Source of the DNA: Polaromonas eurypsychrophila
GTDB lineage: Bacteria; Pseudomonadota; Gammaproteobacteria; Burkholderiales; Burkholderiaceae_C
Direction: 5' to 3'
Assembly: GCF_014641715.1 (NCBI RefSeq)
Contig: NZ_BMIG01000004.1
Location: forward strand, 1-64,000
DNA length: 64,000 nt
Made by a program: the position numbers and the translations under genes. Each line of letters begins with the position of its first letter. Position 1 is the first letter of the stretch. Below, in pieces: positions 1 through 9,413 of this stretch. Under the pieces are notes generated by a model. The model made no database searches, was not told the origin of the DNA, and saw nothing but the letters and a program-made list of their open reading frames with translations.

Positions 1-3000
1 ACGGCCAACTTGGTGATCACGATCCAGGGAAGCAACGACGGGCCAGTGGCTGTAGCTGATACGGGCACTGTGAATGAAGACGTTACGCTGACCGTGAACG
101 CCGCTAGTGGCGTGCTGACCAACGACACCGACGTGGATGCCACCGACACCAGGACGGTGACAACGATCACCGGCGGCACAGTGGGCAGCGCCGTAAATGG
201 GACCTACGGCACCATCACGCTGAGTGCCGATGGCAGTTATTCGTATGTGGCCAATCGTCCGTCGGTGCAAGCGCTGGCAGCAGGGCAGACCGCTGTTGAC
301 ACTTTTACCTATACCGTAAGCGACACAGCGGGTGCCACGAGCAGTACAACGCTGGCTATCACTGTGACCGGTGTCAATGACGCGCCGGTACTGACTGACA
401 CCGCAGTGGCCATGGCTGCTGTCAACGAGGATGCAGGCGCTCCAGTCGGTGCGGTGGGCACGCTGGTGTCCTCGTTGCTCGGTGGTTCAACAGACGCGGA
501 TGCCGGCGCTGCAAGCGGCATTGCTATCGCTGCAACCGACGCCACCAACGGCACCTGGTTTTATTCAACCAACGGCGGTACCAACTGGATTGCAGTTGGT
601 GTTGTCAGCAATGCCAGCAGTCTTCTGCTGGCGTCCAATGCAAGCACGCGTGTGTACTTCCAGCCCAACGCCAATTACAACGGGTCCGTCGCCACGGGTC
701 TCACCATTCGGGCATGGGATCAAACCACCGGTACGGCAGGTAGCAAGGTCGATACATCGGTTAATGGGACGACGACTGCGTTCTCAAGCGCTACCGATAC
801 GGTTGCCATCACCGTCAATGCGGTAAATGATGCACCGATCAACACGGTTCCGGTGGCCCAGACCAGCACCGAAGAAGCCAGCAAGGCCATCACCGGATTG
901 AGTATTTCAGACGCCACCGACGGAAACAGTGGCTCCATGACGGTCACCTTGGCCATGACCAATGGCACGCTGACCGTCACAGGCGGGGGCGCGACCATTA
1001 CCAACAGCGGAACCAGCAGCGTCACTCTGACGGGCACTGTCGCACAGATCAACGCGACCCTTGCATTCAATGTGACCTACGTGCCTACGCTCGACTTCCA
1101 TGGCAATGCCACGCTCACCATGACCACCAACGACAACGGCAATGTCGGTGGTGGGGCGCTGACGGATGTTGACACGGTCACCATTTCAGTCTCGCCTGTT
1201 GTTGATATCGCCAACGATGCAGCGACGACGGTTGAAGACACGCCAGTCACCATCAGTGTCCTGGCAAATGACAGCTTTGAAAACGCTGGTCGAGCCATAA
1301 CCGCGGTCAATGGCGTTGCAATCACGGCGGGCGGTGCTTCGATTGCAGTGGCCACTGGAACAGTGGCGCTCAACGCCGGCGGACAGCTGATTTTCACGCC
1401 GACGCTGAATTACGTCGGCGCTGCCTCGTTTACCTACACAGTGACTTCTGGCGGAGCCGATGAGACCGCAACTGTCAGTACAACCGTCACGGCGGTCAAC
1501 GACGCGCCTGTCAATGTCTTTGGTTCCATCGCGGTTGTTGAAGATGTGCCGACCGCCATCACGGGCATCAGCGTCAGCGACGTAGACGTCGCGTCTGGCG
1601 CCATCACGGTGACCTTGAGCGTTCCGGTTGGTTCCTTCACCGCGGCCAGCGGCGTCGGCGTAACGATTTCCGGTTCCGGTAGCGCGACGCTGGTGTTGTC
1701 GGGTACTCAGGCCAACATCAACAGTTTCATTGCAGCTTCGGGAGTGATTTACACCACAGCAGGCAACGCCAACGGCACTGTGGTCCTGACCATGACCACC
1801 AATGACGGCGGAAACACAGGTACGGGCGGTGCCCTCAGCGATACGGACAACATCGTTATCAACATCACGCCGGTGAACGACTCACCTGTCAACACCGTAC
1901 CGGTTGCGCAGACGACCAGCGAGGACACCAACAAGGCTATAACAGGTCTGGCGATCTCTGACGCTGCAGACGGCAATACCGGAACGATGACGGTAACTTT
2001 GACTGTTGCCAACGGCACGCTGCTGGTCAGCGGTGGGGGCGCAACCATCACCAACAGCGGTACCAACACGGTGACCCTGTCCGGTACCGTCACTCAGGTC
2101 AATGCAACGCTGGCGGCAAGCGTTATCTATGTTCCGAATGCCAACTTCAACGGCACGGATACCCTGACCATGACCACCAACGACAACGGAAACGTTGGCG
2201 GAGGTGCGTTGACCGATGTTGATACCGTGAGCATCAGCATAAGCGCAGTGAACGATGCGCCGGTGAATGCCGCCCCGGTCTCGATCGCAGTCACTGAAGA
2301 TGTCGCCACCGCACTGACCGGTATCAGCGTCGCAGATGTTGATTCCGGGGTGACAAATATTTCCGTCACGCTCAGCGTGCCTGCGGGCACTCTGGTGGCC
2401 GCCGCAGGTGGCGGCGTCGGGGTTACAGGCTCCGGATCCGGCAGCCTGGTATTGACCGGCACACAAACGGCCATCAACGCCTTTATTGCGGCCAGCAGCG
2501 TCACTTACACCACAGCGGCCAATGCGAACGGTACTGTCACCCTGACGGTGACCACCAGTGACTTGGGTAATACCGGTACCGGCGGCACATTGACCGATGT
2601 GGACACGGTCACCCTGAACATCACCGCAGTCAACGATGCGCCGACCTTGAGTGCCACGGCATCCAATCCCATCTTTGCTGAAGGCGCCGGTTCCACGCAG
2701 GCCAACGCTGTTTCGGTATTCAGTGCTGCTACGGCCAATGCTAGAGACGTAGGTCAGTTGATCACTGGCCTTACATTCACAGTCAGTGGTTTGCTTGACG
2801 GTGCCAATGAACGAATCGTTATTGATGGAACTGCCATTACCCTTGGCGCAAATACATCAGGGACGACCTCGTCCAACGGTCTCGGCTACAGCATGACCAT
2901 CGTTGCCGGCACGGCCACGGTTGTTTTGACCGGAGGTGCCCTGGCTGCGGCGACGGCGCAATCGCTGGTTACCGGTATTACTTACCAGAACACCAGCATC

Positions 3001-6000
3001 GACAACCCGTCCGACGGCAACAGGGTGTTTACGCTGACGCAGATTACCGATGACGGAGGAACTGCCAACGGCGGGGTGAATACGACGACCCTGTCTGTCG
3101 GTTCGACGATCAATGTCAACCCCGTGAACGATGCACCAACATTGGATCTCGATGGCAGCGCCACGGGTACGGGCTATGTCACTTCATACTTCAACAACAA
3201 CAATGCGGCTTTGGACATAGCTGTCCGAATCACAGACACCGACGCCCTTGTTGTTGATCCCGACAGTTCCATCCAGGGCGCGGTGCTGACTCTCAATGGG
3301 CGGGCTGGCGACGTGTTGACGTTCACCAATAATGGAAATATTACTGGCAGCTGGGTCGGGGGGGCGACGCGTGTATTAACGGTTACTGGAACAGATACCG
3401 CAGCAAACTACCAGATCTTCCTCAATTCCGTGAGGTTTGCAACCACCGACAACACCATAAATCAGCGCACGCTTGATGTTGTGCTGACGGACACAACTAA
3501 TTTAACCGCGACGGCGACGACTACCATCAATGTTTATAACTCTACAACACTGCCGGTAGCCATTGCAGCCACAGCAACCGGAGCCGAGGACGCCGTCGCA
3601 GGGATTCCGATAGCCTTGACCGCCAGCGATCCCGATGGAACCATTGGAGTCTTCAGGGTCACGTCGGCCATCAGCAATGGGACGCTGTTCACCGATGCCG
3701 ACATGACGCAGGCTGTCGTTTTGAATCAAGACATCAACGTCACACCGCAAGCTACTGCGAGCCTGACGCTCTACTTCAAACCTGCGCCGAACTACAACGG
3801 CTCAGGCCAGATATTCACCTACTCGGCAACGGACAATAGCGCGAACGTTGCCAATTCCACCGCTACCGTTACGGTCAATGCAGTCAACGATGCACCGGTC
3901 AACGCTGTCACTGCGACATTTACTGGACCCGAAGATGCAAACCGGCTTGTCACCGGCCTGTCGATTTCCGACGTAGATGTTGGCGGCGTAAGTATCACGG
4001 TGACTCTTGCTGTGACCAACGGAACGCTGACGCTAACGGGAGGCACCGGGGGGACGGTCGGCGGAAGTGGCACGAATACTGTGACTATTACTGGAACAGT
4101 GACGCAGATTAACAGTCGGTTGGGCGCTACCCTGACCTATGTGCCGACTGCCGATTTCAATGGCGCTGCGGTACTCACCATGACAACCAATGACGGCGGC
4201 AACACCGGCTCCGGGGGCGCTCTGACCGATGTCGATATTGTGACTATCACCCTTGCCGCGGTTGCAGATATTACCAACGACACGGTCACCACAACCGAGG
4301 ACACGGCAGTTGTCTTTAACGTGCTTATGGGTACCAACGGTGCGACAGCGGACAATTTTGAAAATGCCGGAAGGTTGGTGACAGCTGTCAGCCAGGGTGC
4401 CAACGGCACGGTCAGCTTCACTTCTGCAGGTGTTCTGACTTACACCCCGAACCTCAACTACAACGGCAGCGACAGCTTTACCTACACCGTTACCAGCGGG
4501 GGCGTGACAGAAACCGCTATGGTGACTGTCTCCTCCATCAGTGCGGTCAACGATGCGCCGGTCAATACCGTTCCGAGTTCGATTATTGTTACGGAAGATG
4601 TTGCATCTGTCATCACGGGCTTCAGCATCGCCGACCTGGACGCCGCCAGTAGCAATGTGAGTGTCACGCTTAGCGTCCCGGCAGGATTGTTTACGGCAAC
4701 AACAGGTGGCGGGGTTATCGTGACCGGCTCCGGGACAGGCAGTCTTGTATTGTCTGGAACGCAAGCCAACATCAACAGCTTTATTGCTGCAAGTGCGGTC
4801 ACCTACACAACCGCAGCCAATGCCAACGGCACCGTCACCATGACGGTCACCACAAGTGATGGAGGCAATACCGGCACCGGTGGCGCCCTGACCGATGTGG
4901 ACACCGTGACATTGAACATCACCGCGGTCAACGACGCACCGGTACTTGACCTTGACGCCAGCGCCGGCGGAACCGGCTATGTGGCCGCCTACACTGAAAA
5001 TGGCGTTGGCGTCCAGATCACCGACTCAGATCAGGTGTTGACGGATGACACGACCAATCTGGCCAGCGCCACCATCACCCTGACCAACTGGCAGGCTGGT
5101 GATGTGCTGGCGATCGGCTCGATTCCCGCAGGTATCAGCTACAGCTTGTCTGGACCGAACAACAATGTGCTGACACTTTCAGGTGCGGCTACAGTGGCAG
5201 ACTACAAAGTGGCACTACGCGCCATCACCTACGCCAATACCTCGGACAACCCGAACACCACACCGCGCAGCATCACTGTGGTGGTGAACGACGGTCTGCT
5301 CAACAGCAATGTGGCGACCACCACCGTTAATGTGACCGCCGTGAATGACGCACCCGTGCTGGACCTGGACAGCAGCGCTGCGGGCACCGGTTTCTCGACC
5401 TACTTTGTGAGTAACGGCGTTTCGTCCACTGCCATCGCCATAGCCGACATTGACCGCGTCATCAGCGACGCGGACAGTGCCAACATGACAAGCGCCACCG
5501 TGACATTGACCAACTGGTACGCTGGCGACGTGTTGTCGGTGGGCAGCCTGCCCAGCGGTATCTCGGCGGTGATCTCCGGCGTCAACAGCAATATCGTGAC
5601 CTTGTCGGGCTCTGCATCTGCGGCCGATTACCAGACCGCGCTCAGCGCCGTCCGGTTCAACAACCTTAATAGCGGGGCGAACGCGACGGCCAGGGCCTTC
5701 ACCGTCACTGTCACGGACGGTGCGCTGGTCAGCAATACCGCCAATACAACGGTCACTGTAGCGACCTCGTCCAACCCGATTGCATCGGCTGCAAGTGCCA
5801 CGGGTAACGAAGATACCTTGATGACCGTGACGCTTAATGCCGTGGACCCGAACGGCACCATCAACACCTTCACGGTAAGCAGCCTGCCTGCCAACGGAAC
5901 GCTGTACACCGACGCAGGCATGACGCAGGCGGTGGCCATCAACACCCCTTACACCGCGACCGCGGGCAGCTTGTTGTTGTACTTCATGCCCAATGCCAAC

Positions 6001-9000
6001 TGGGCGGGTACAACGGTGGCGAGTTCGAACATCACCACGTTCAACTTCTTTGCCACCGACAATTCCCTCGCGGCCAGCCCTGGCGCAGTGGCCACCCTGA
6101 CCGTGACGCCGGTTGCCGATACACCGTCGCTGTCAGTGGGCAATTCGGTTGCACAGGTTTTCAACACCACCTGGGAATCTGTCGGCGCACTGACTGCGAC
6201 TGCAAACGACACCAACAACGCCACCCATGCAAAAGGCAGCGCAGCCATCGAGGGCTGGACGTTGACCACGCCGGGTGTGGCTGATAGCGTCGCTGGGTCA
6301 GGTGGCACGCAGGTCAGCGAGTTCTATTTCAATGCCGACGGCGACAAGATTTATGACTCGAATGCAGCGACGTTCTACACGGCAGCGGGCATGCTGGGCA
6401 GTACCACCGGTGGAGATTCGCAGCGCGTTTTCCTGCATCTGGACAATGCCGCGAACGGTGTGTCGGCAATCAACCCGAACTACCAGACGCCTGCGATCAC
6501 ACGCACCATCAATGTGACCGACATCACCCAGGTGTACCAGTTGAGCCTGAATTACGCGCCAGACGCCGCACCAATTGCCAATACCGGCTTCCAGGTGCTG
6601 GTGGACGGGGTTGTGGTCGGCACTTACGCGGCGTCTGCTGCCAATTCAGCCCTGGTCTGGCAGGCTGTACGCACCGGCTTCAACTTTGCGACTATAGGCG
6701 ACCACACCATCACGATTCGAACCACGTCTCCAGAAGGTGGCGAGGGCGTTGGCGGGTATTTTGACGACATCCGCCTGGTACAGGCTCAGGGCGCGATGCA
6801 GGACAATTACCTCAGCGCCAACTACGGCACTGTCACACGTATATCCCTGGACGGGAAAATCACGGCAGGCCTGGTCGATGCTGATGGCTCCGAAGCGTTA
6901 ACACTTGTTATCACCAATATGCCGGGCGGGTCGCGGATTGTGTCTGGCGCAACCACCTACAGCCCCATCAACGGGCAGGTGACCATTCCCTACAGTGGCA
7001 TTGACTGGCCCAATGCCTATCTGATGTTCCCCGAAGACTATTCGGGGCGCGTGGATCTGGGTGTGACAGTAAAGTCCACCGAAAGCCTGAACAGTGCGAC
7101 CGCGACCAGTTCGCAGACGCTGACTTTCCACATCTTTCAGCCGGGCATGTCGGCCGGTGACCCGCCGTTGATGGCTGTGGTCAATAACACCACCATTGTG
7201 GAGGGCGACTACGCCATGTTCGACATCCGGCTCGGCGCGCAGACGGCCAATGATGTGACGGTTACCTTGCAAACCACCAACGGAACAGCTACCGGTGCCG
7301 ACTATGGTGCGACCCTGCAGTACTCGATCAACGGCGGAACAACCTGGACCAACTACACCGGCAGCATGGTTGTATCGTCTGGTAAAACCAGTGTGCTGGT
7401 TCGTACCACAACGGCGCTGGACGGCAGCATCGAAGGCTCGGAGACATTTACCCTCACGGCCACAGTGTCTTCCGGTCCGGTGATCAACTCGGTCGCCGTC
7501 GGAACCGCCACCATCCTGGATATCGACAGTGCGCCTATTTTGCTTGTGCGTCCGGTGGGTCAATGGACATTCGACGAAGGCTTTGGCATTCCAGCGCTCA
7601 ACGAGTACCGCAACATTGTGGGTACCTTGTCAGATACCAACACCACCAATGGCAATGCCACGCCGTCGTGGATTACCGGTCACGCCGGCACCTCTGGAAC
7701 TGCTTTGCAATTTGATGGCAAGGGTTCGTCGCTGTCGGTCGATCCGGTCGAACTCAACCCGATCACCAATTCCGCCACAGTCACGTTCTGGATCAAAACG
7801 ACGCAAAACGCTACCACTGACGCGGCGCAGTTCGGGGGCGGGGACATCGGGTGGAACCGCCCCAGCGTGTTCGGATCCGAGCAAGCTGGTGCGGTCAACG
7901 ATGCGCAGTGGGGATGGCTGGACAATACCGGTCGTATTGGCATCAACGTCGGTGATACCGCAGGCGCCAAAAGCACGGCATCTGTGTCCGACGGCATCTG
8001 GCACTTTGTGGCGATCACGCGTGATTCCGCCACAGGTGCCACCCAGGTGTGGGTTGACGGCGTCGGCGGTACGGTCGTGACTGCGCCGGGTTTGCAGGGC
8101 ACCATCACCAACGTGTTCGGCATCGGATTTACCAACGGCGTCAACACTGACTTCTCGCGCAACATCACCAATGACAAATACCTCAACGCGGGTATTGATG
8201 ACTTGCGGATTTACAGCAATGTTCTGAGCACCGAACAGGTTCGTTCCATCTGGGAAACCGAAATCAACCACCACGATGTCGGTATAGCCAATGACGGCAG
8301 TACCTTCCAGTTTGATGTCACCGCACGCGCTTTTGATACGCTGTCGGTGTCCGGCCTGCAGACCGGCTGGGTCATCCGTGACGGGGCCGGCCAAAGCGTC
8401 ACGATTACCACCGGCGTCACACAATCGGTGGATATCTCGACATGGAACTTCGACAACCCGCTCACGGTGACCGGTGTCACAGCTGCTCAATCAGCCCTGA
8501 TTGACATCACCGCCACCAAAGGGGTTCATCAGGTTGACCAGCTCCTGAGCCTGGTGAGCATCAGCAATGCCTACGAAGGAACTGCCGGCGCCAACACCCC
8601 CACGTTGACCGCCAATTCGGACTTTGCGTTTGGCAATGACGGTATTGACACGTTGACCGGCGGGGCGGGAGACGACCGGCTTCACGGAGGCGCTGGCAAT
8701 GACATCCTCAGCGGCGGAACGGGCCGCGACCTGATTGTGGGCGGGCAGGGCGCCGATAACATGACCGGCGGTACCGGGGCCGACATCTTTGCCTGGGAGC
8801 TCAACGACGGCGGAACAGTGGGTGTGCCGGTTACCGACACGATTACCGACTTTAGCCTGGCGACTCGCGCAAATGGCGGCGACGTTCTGGACTTGCGTGA
8901 CCTTCTGGTCGGTGAGACAGCCGGCTCCCTGTTGGGACAGGACAATCTGGCGAACTTCCTGCACTTCGAAAAATCGGGTGCCGACACGATTGTCTATATC

Positions 9001-9177
9001 AGTACCACGGGCGGCTTCTCGGCAGACCCGCACACCGTAGGCACCCCATCCGGGGTGGTGACCGGTGCAGAAAACCAGCGGATTGTGCTTTCCGGCGTGG
9101 ACATGATTGGTGCCTTCACCACCGACCAGCAGGTGATTCAGGACTTGCTGACCAGAGGCAAGCTCAATACAGATTGA
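1..9177 (+). CDS. Giant RTX adhesin (LapA-type), C-terminal 3 kaa, 5' partial
   Basis: The frame is open from base 1, so the true start and N-terminal retention module lie outside the window. Counting residues from the codon at base 10, the first 2000 residues are cadherin/VCBS-like repeats of about 100 aa with recurrent VNDAP boundaries (about eleven) and ALTDVDTVTI ends. Residues about 2050-2260 look like a jelly-roll ligand-binding module, 2390-2505 a Calx-beta domain, and 2518-2748 a LamG/concanavalin-like domain. Residues 2870-2930 hold RTX calcium-binding nonapeptides (GGAGDDRLHGGAGNDIL), followed by a type I secretion C-terminus ending in KLNTD. It would be exported through the TolC-family protein at 12351 and held on the cell surface for attachment and biofilm. 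The convergent lapG-lapD pair supports regulated release. The ligand is unknown. Confidence 0.92.
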   Translation, partial: TANLVITIQGSNDGPVAVADTGTVNEDVTLTVNAASGVLTNDTDVDATDTRTVTTITGGTVGSAVNGTYGTITLSADGSYSYVANRPSVQALAAGQTAVDTFTYTVSDTAGATSSTTLAITVTGVNDAPVLTDTAVAMAAVNEDAGAPVGAVGTLVSSLLGGSTDADAGAASGIAIAATDATNGTWFYSTNGGTNWIAVGVVSNASSLLLASNASTRVYFQPNANYNGSVATGLTIRAWDQTTGTAGSKVDTSVNGTTTAFSSATDTVAITVNAVNDAPINTVPVAQTSTEEASKAITGLSISDATDGNSGSMTVTLAMTNGTLTVTGGGATITNSGTSSVTLTGTVAQINATLAFNVTYVPTLDFHGNATLTMTTNDNGNVGGGALTDVDTVTISVSPVVDIANDAATTVEDTPVTISVLANDSFENAGRAITAVNGVAITAGGASIAVATGTVALNAGGQLIFTPTLNYVGAASFTYTVTSGGADETATVSTTVTAVNDAPVNVFGSIAVVEDVPTAITGISVSDVDVASGAITVTLSVPVGSFTAASGVGVTISGSGSATLVLSGTQANINSFIAASGVIYTTAGNANGTVVLTMTTNDGGNTGTGGALSDTDNIVINITPVNDSPVNTVPVAQTTSEDTNKAITGLAISDAADGNTGTMTVTLTVANGTLLVSGGGATITNSGTNTVTLSGTVTQVNATLAASVIYVPNANFNGTDTLTMTTNDNGNVGGGALTDVDTVSISISAVNDAPVNAAPVSIAVTEDVATALTGISVADVDSGVTNISVTLSVPAGTLVAAAGGGVGVTGSGSGSLVLTGTQTAINAFIAASSVTYTTAANANGTVTLTVTTSDLGNTGTGGTLTDVDTVTLNITAVNDAPTLSATASNPIFAEGAGSTQANAVSVFSAATANARDVGQLITGLTFTVSGLLDGANERIVIDGTAITLGANTSGTTSSNGLGYSMTIVAGTATVVLTGGALAAATAQSLVTGITYQNTSIDNPSDGNRVFTLTQITDDGGTANGGVNTTTLSVGSTINVNPVNDAPTLDLDGSATGTGYVTSYFNNNNAALDIAVRITDTDALVVDPDSSIQGAVLTLNGRAGDVLTFTNNGNITGSWVGGATRVLTVTGTDTAANYQIFLNSVRFATTDNTINQRTLDVVLTDTTNLTATATTTINVYNSTTLPVAIAATATGAEDAVAGIPIALTASDPDGTIGVFRVTSAISNGTLFTDADMTQAVVLNQDINVTPQATASLTLYFKPAPNYNGSGQIFTYSATDNSANVANSTATVTVNAVNDAPVNAVTATFTGPEDANRLVTGLSISDVDVGGVSITVTLAVTNGTLTLTGGTGGTVGGSGTNTVTITGTVTQINSRLGATLTYVPTADFNGAAVLTMTTNDGGNTGSGGALTDVDIVTITLAAVADITNDTVTTTEDTAVVFNVLMGTNGATADNFENAGRLVTAVSQGANGTVSFTSAGVLTYTPNLNYNGSDSFTYTVTSGGVTETAMVTVSSISAVNDAPVNTVPSSIIVTEDVASVITGFSIADLDAASSNVSVTLSVPAGLFTATTGGGVIVTGSGTGSLVLSGTQANINSFIAASAVTYTTAANANGTVTMTVTTSDGGNTGTGGALTDVDTVTLNITAVNDAPVLDLDASAGGTGYVAAYTENGVGVQITDSDQVLTDDTTNLASATITLTNWQAGDVLAIGSIPAGISYSLSGPNNNVLTLSGAATVADYKVALRAITYANTSDNPNTTPRSITVVVNDGLLNSNVATTTVNVTAVNDAPVLDLDSSAAGTGFSTYFVSNGVSSTAIAIADIDRVISDADSANMTSATVTLTNWYAGDVLSVGSLPSGISAVISGVNSNIVTLSGSASAADYQTALSAVRFNNLNSGANATARAFTVTVTDGALVSNTANTTVTVATSSNPIASAASATGNEDTLMTVTLNAVDPNGTINTFTVSSLPANGTLYTDAGMTQAVAINTPYTATAGSLLLYFMPNANWAGTTVASSNITTFNFFATDNSLAASPGAVATLTVTPVADTPSLSVGNSVAQVFNTTWESVGALTATANDTNNATHAKGSAAIEGWTLTTPGVADSVAGSGGTQVSEFYFNADGDKIYDSNAATFYTAAGMLGSTTGGDSQRVFLHLDNAANGVSAINPNYQTPAITRTINVTDITQVYQLSLNYAPDAAPIANTGFQVLVDGVVVGTYAASAANSALVWQAVRTGFNFATIGDHTITIRTTSPEGGEGVGGYFDDIRLVQAQGAMQDNYLSANYGTVTRISLDGKITAGLVDADGSEALTLVITNMPGGSRIVSGATTYSPINGQVTIPYSGIDWPNAYLMFPEDYSGRVDLGVTVKSTESLNSATATSSQTLTFHIFQPGMSAGDPPLMAVVNNTTIVEGDYAMFDIRLGAQTANDVTVTLQTTNGTATGADYGATLQYSINGGTTWTNYTGSMVVSSGKTSVLVRTTTALDGSIEGSETFTLTATVSSGPVINSVAVGTATILDIDSAPILLVRPVGQWTFDEGFGIPALNEYRNIVGTLSDTNTTNGNATPSWITGHAGTSGTALQFDGKGSSLSVDPVELNPITNSATVTFWIKTTQNATTDAAQFGGGDIGWNRPSVFGSEQAGAVNDAQWGWLDNTGRIGINVGDTAGAKSTASVSDGIWHFVAITRDSATGATQVWVDGVGGTVVTAPGLQGTITNVFGIGFTNGVNTDFSRNITNDKYLNAGIDDLRIYSNVLSTEQVRSIWETEINHHDVGIANDGSTFQFDVTARAFDTLSVSGLQTGWVIRDGAGQSVTITTGVTQSVDISTWNFDNPLTVTGVTAAQSALIDITATKGVHQVDQLLSLVSISNAYEGTAGANTPTLTANSDFAFGNDGIDTLTGGAGDDRLHGGAGNDILSGGTGRDLIVGGQGADNMTGGTGADIFAWELNDGGTVGVPVTDTITDFSLATRANGGDVLDLRDLLVGETAGSLLGQDNLANFLHFEKSGADTIVYISTTGGFSADPHTVGTPSGVVTGAENQRIVLSGVDMIGAFTTDQQVIQDLLTRGKLNTD

Positions 9178-9202
9178 TCGGGCTGTGGGCAACACACTGG
9201 AA

Positions 9203-9227
9203 CGCGCAGGCGCTTGGTGCCTGCGCG
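9203..9227 (+). terminator. Hairpin after the adhesin stop
   Basis: A 9-bp perfect stem (CGCGCAGGC with GCCTGCGCG, 7-nt loop) lies 26 bp past the adhesin stop codon, between convergent genes. No T-run follows, so it is either a weak intrinsic terminator or a 3'-end stabilising hairpin. The rest of 9178-9413 holds no gene I can support. A degenerate stretch near 9311-9365 resembles the dispersed GCTAT/AGCTG repeat found elsewhere in the window. Confidence 0.4.
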
Positions 9228-9413
9228 GGCTTGTCGTAGATGGTCGTCGATAAGCGGGACACCACGATTGTGTGGTTATTTCCGCCTGTAGCCTTTTCTG
9301 CCTGTGTGACAGTTGCTATTTTTCTTATAGCGAAGTGAGCTGTTTGCCAGCTTCGCCCAGCGGTTTGGTGGACCGCCCGTCTCAATCAGCGGCGCGATGT
9401 GGTTGGCTGCCGA

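Noticed and set aside
10-12. TTG at base 10 as the adhesin start
   Set aside because: The frame is open to base 1 and the first residues are mid-repeat (VITIQGSNDGPVAV), so the gene continues to the left of the window.
900-5000. Tandem DNA repeats or CRISPR in the adhesin
   Set aside because: The roughly 100-aa units are protein-domain repeats with diverged DNA; spacing and sequence do not fit a CRISPR array.
7630-8490. 286-aa open frame on the minus strand
   Set aside because: Antisense to the LamG region of the adhesin; low-complexity shadow.
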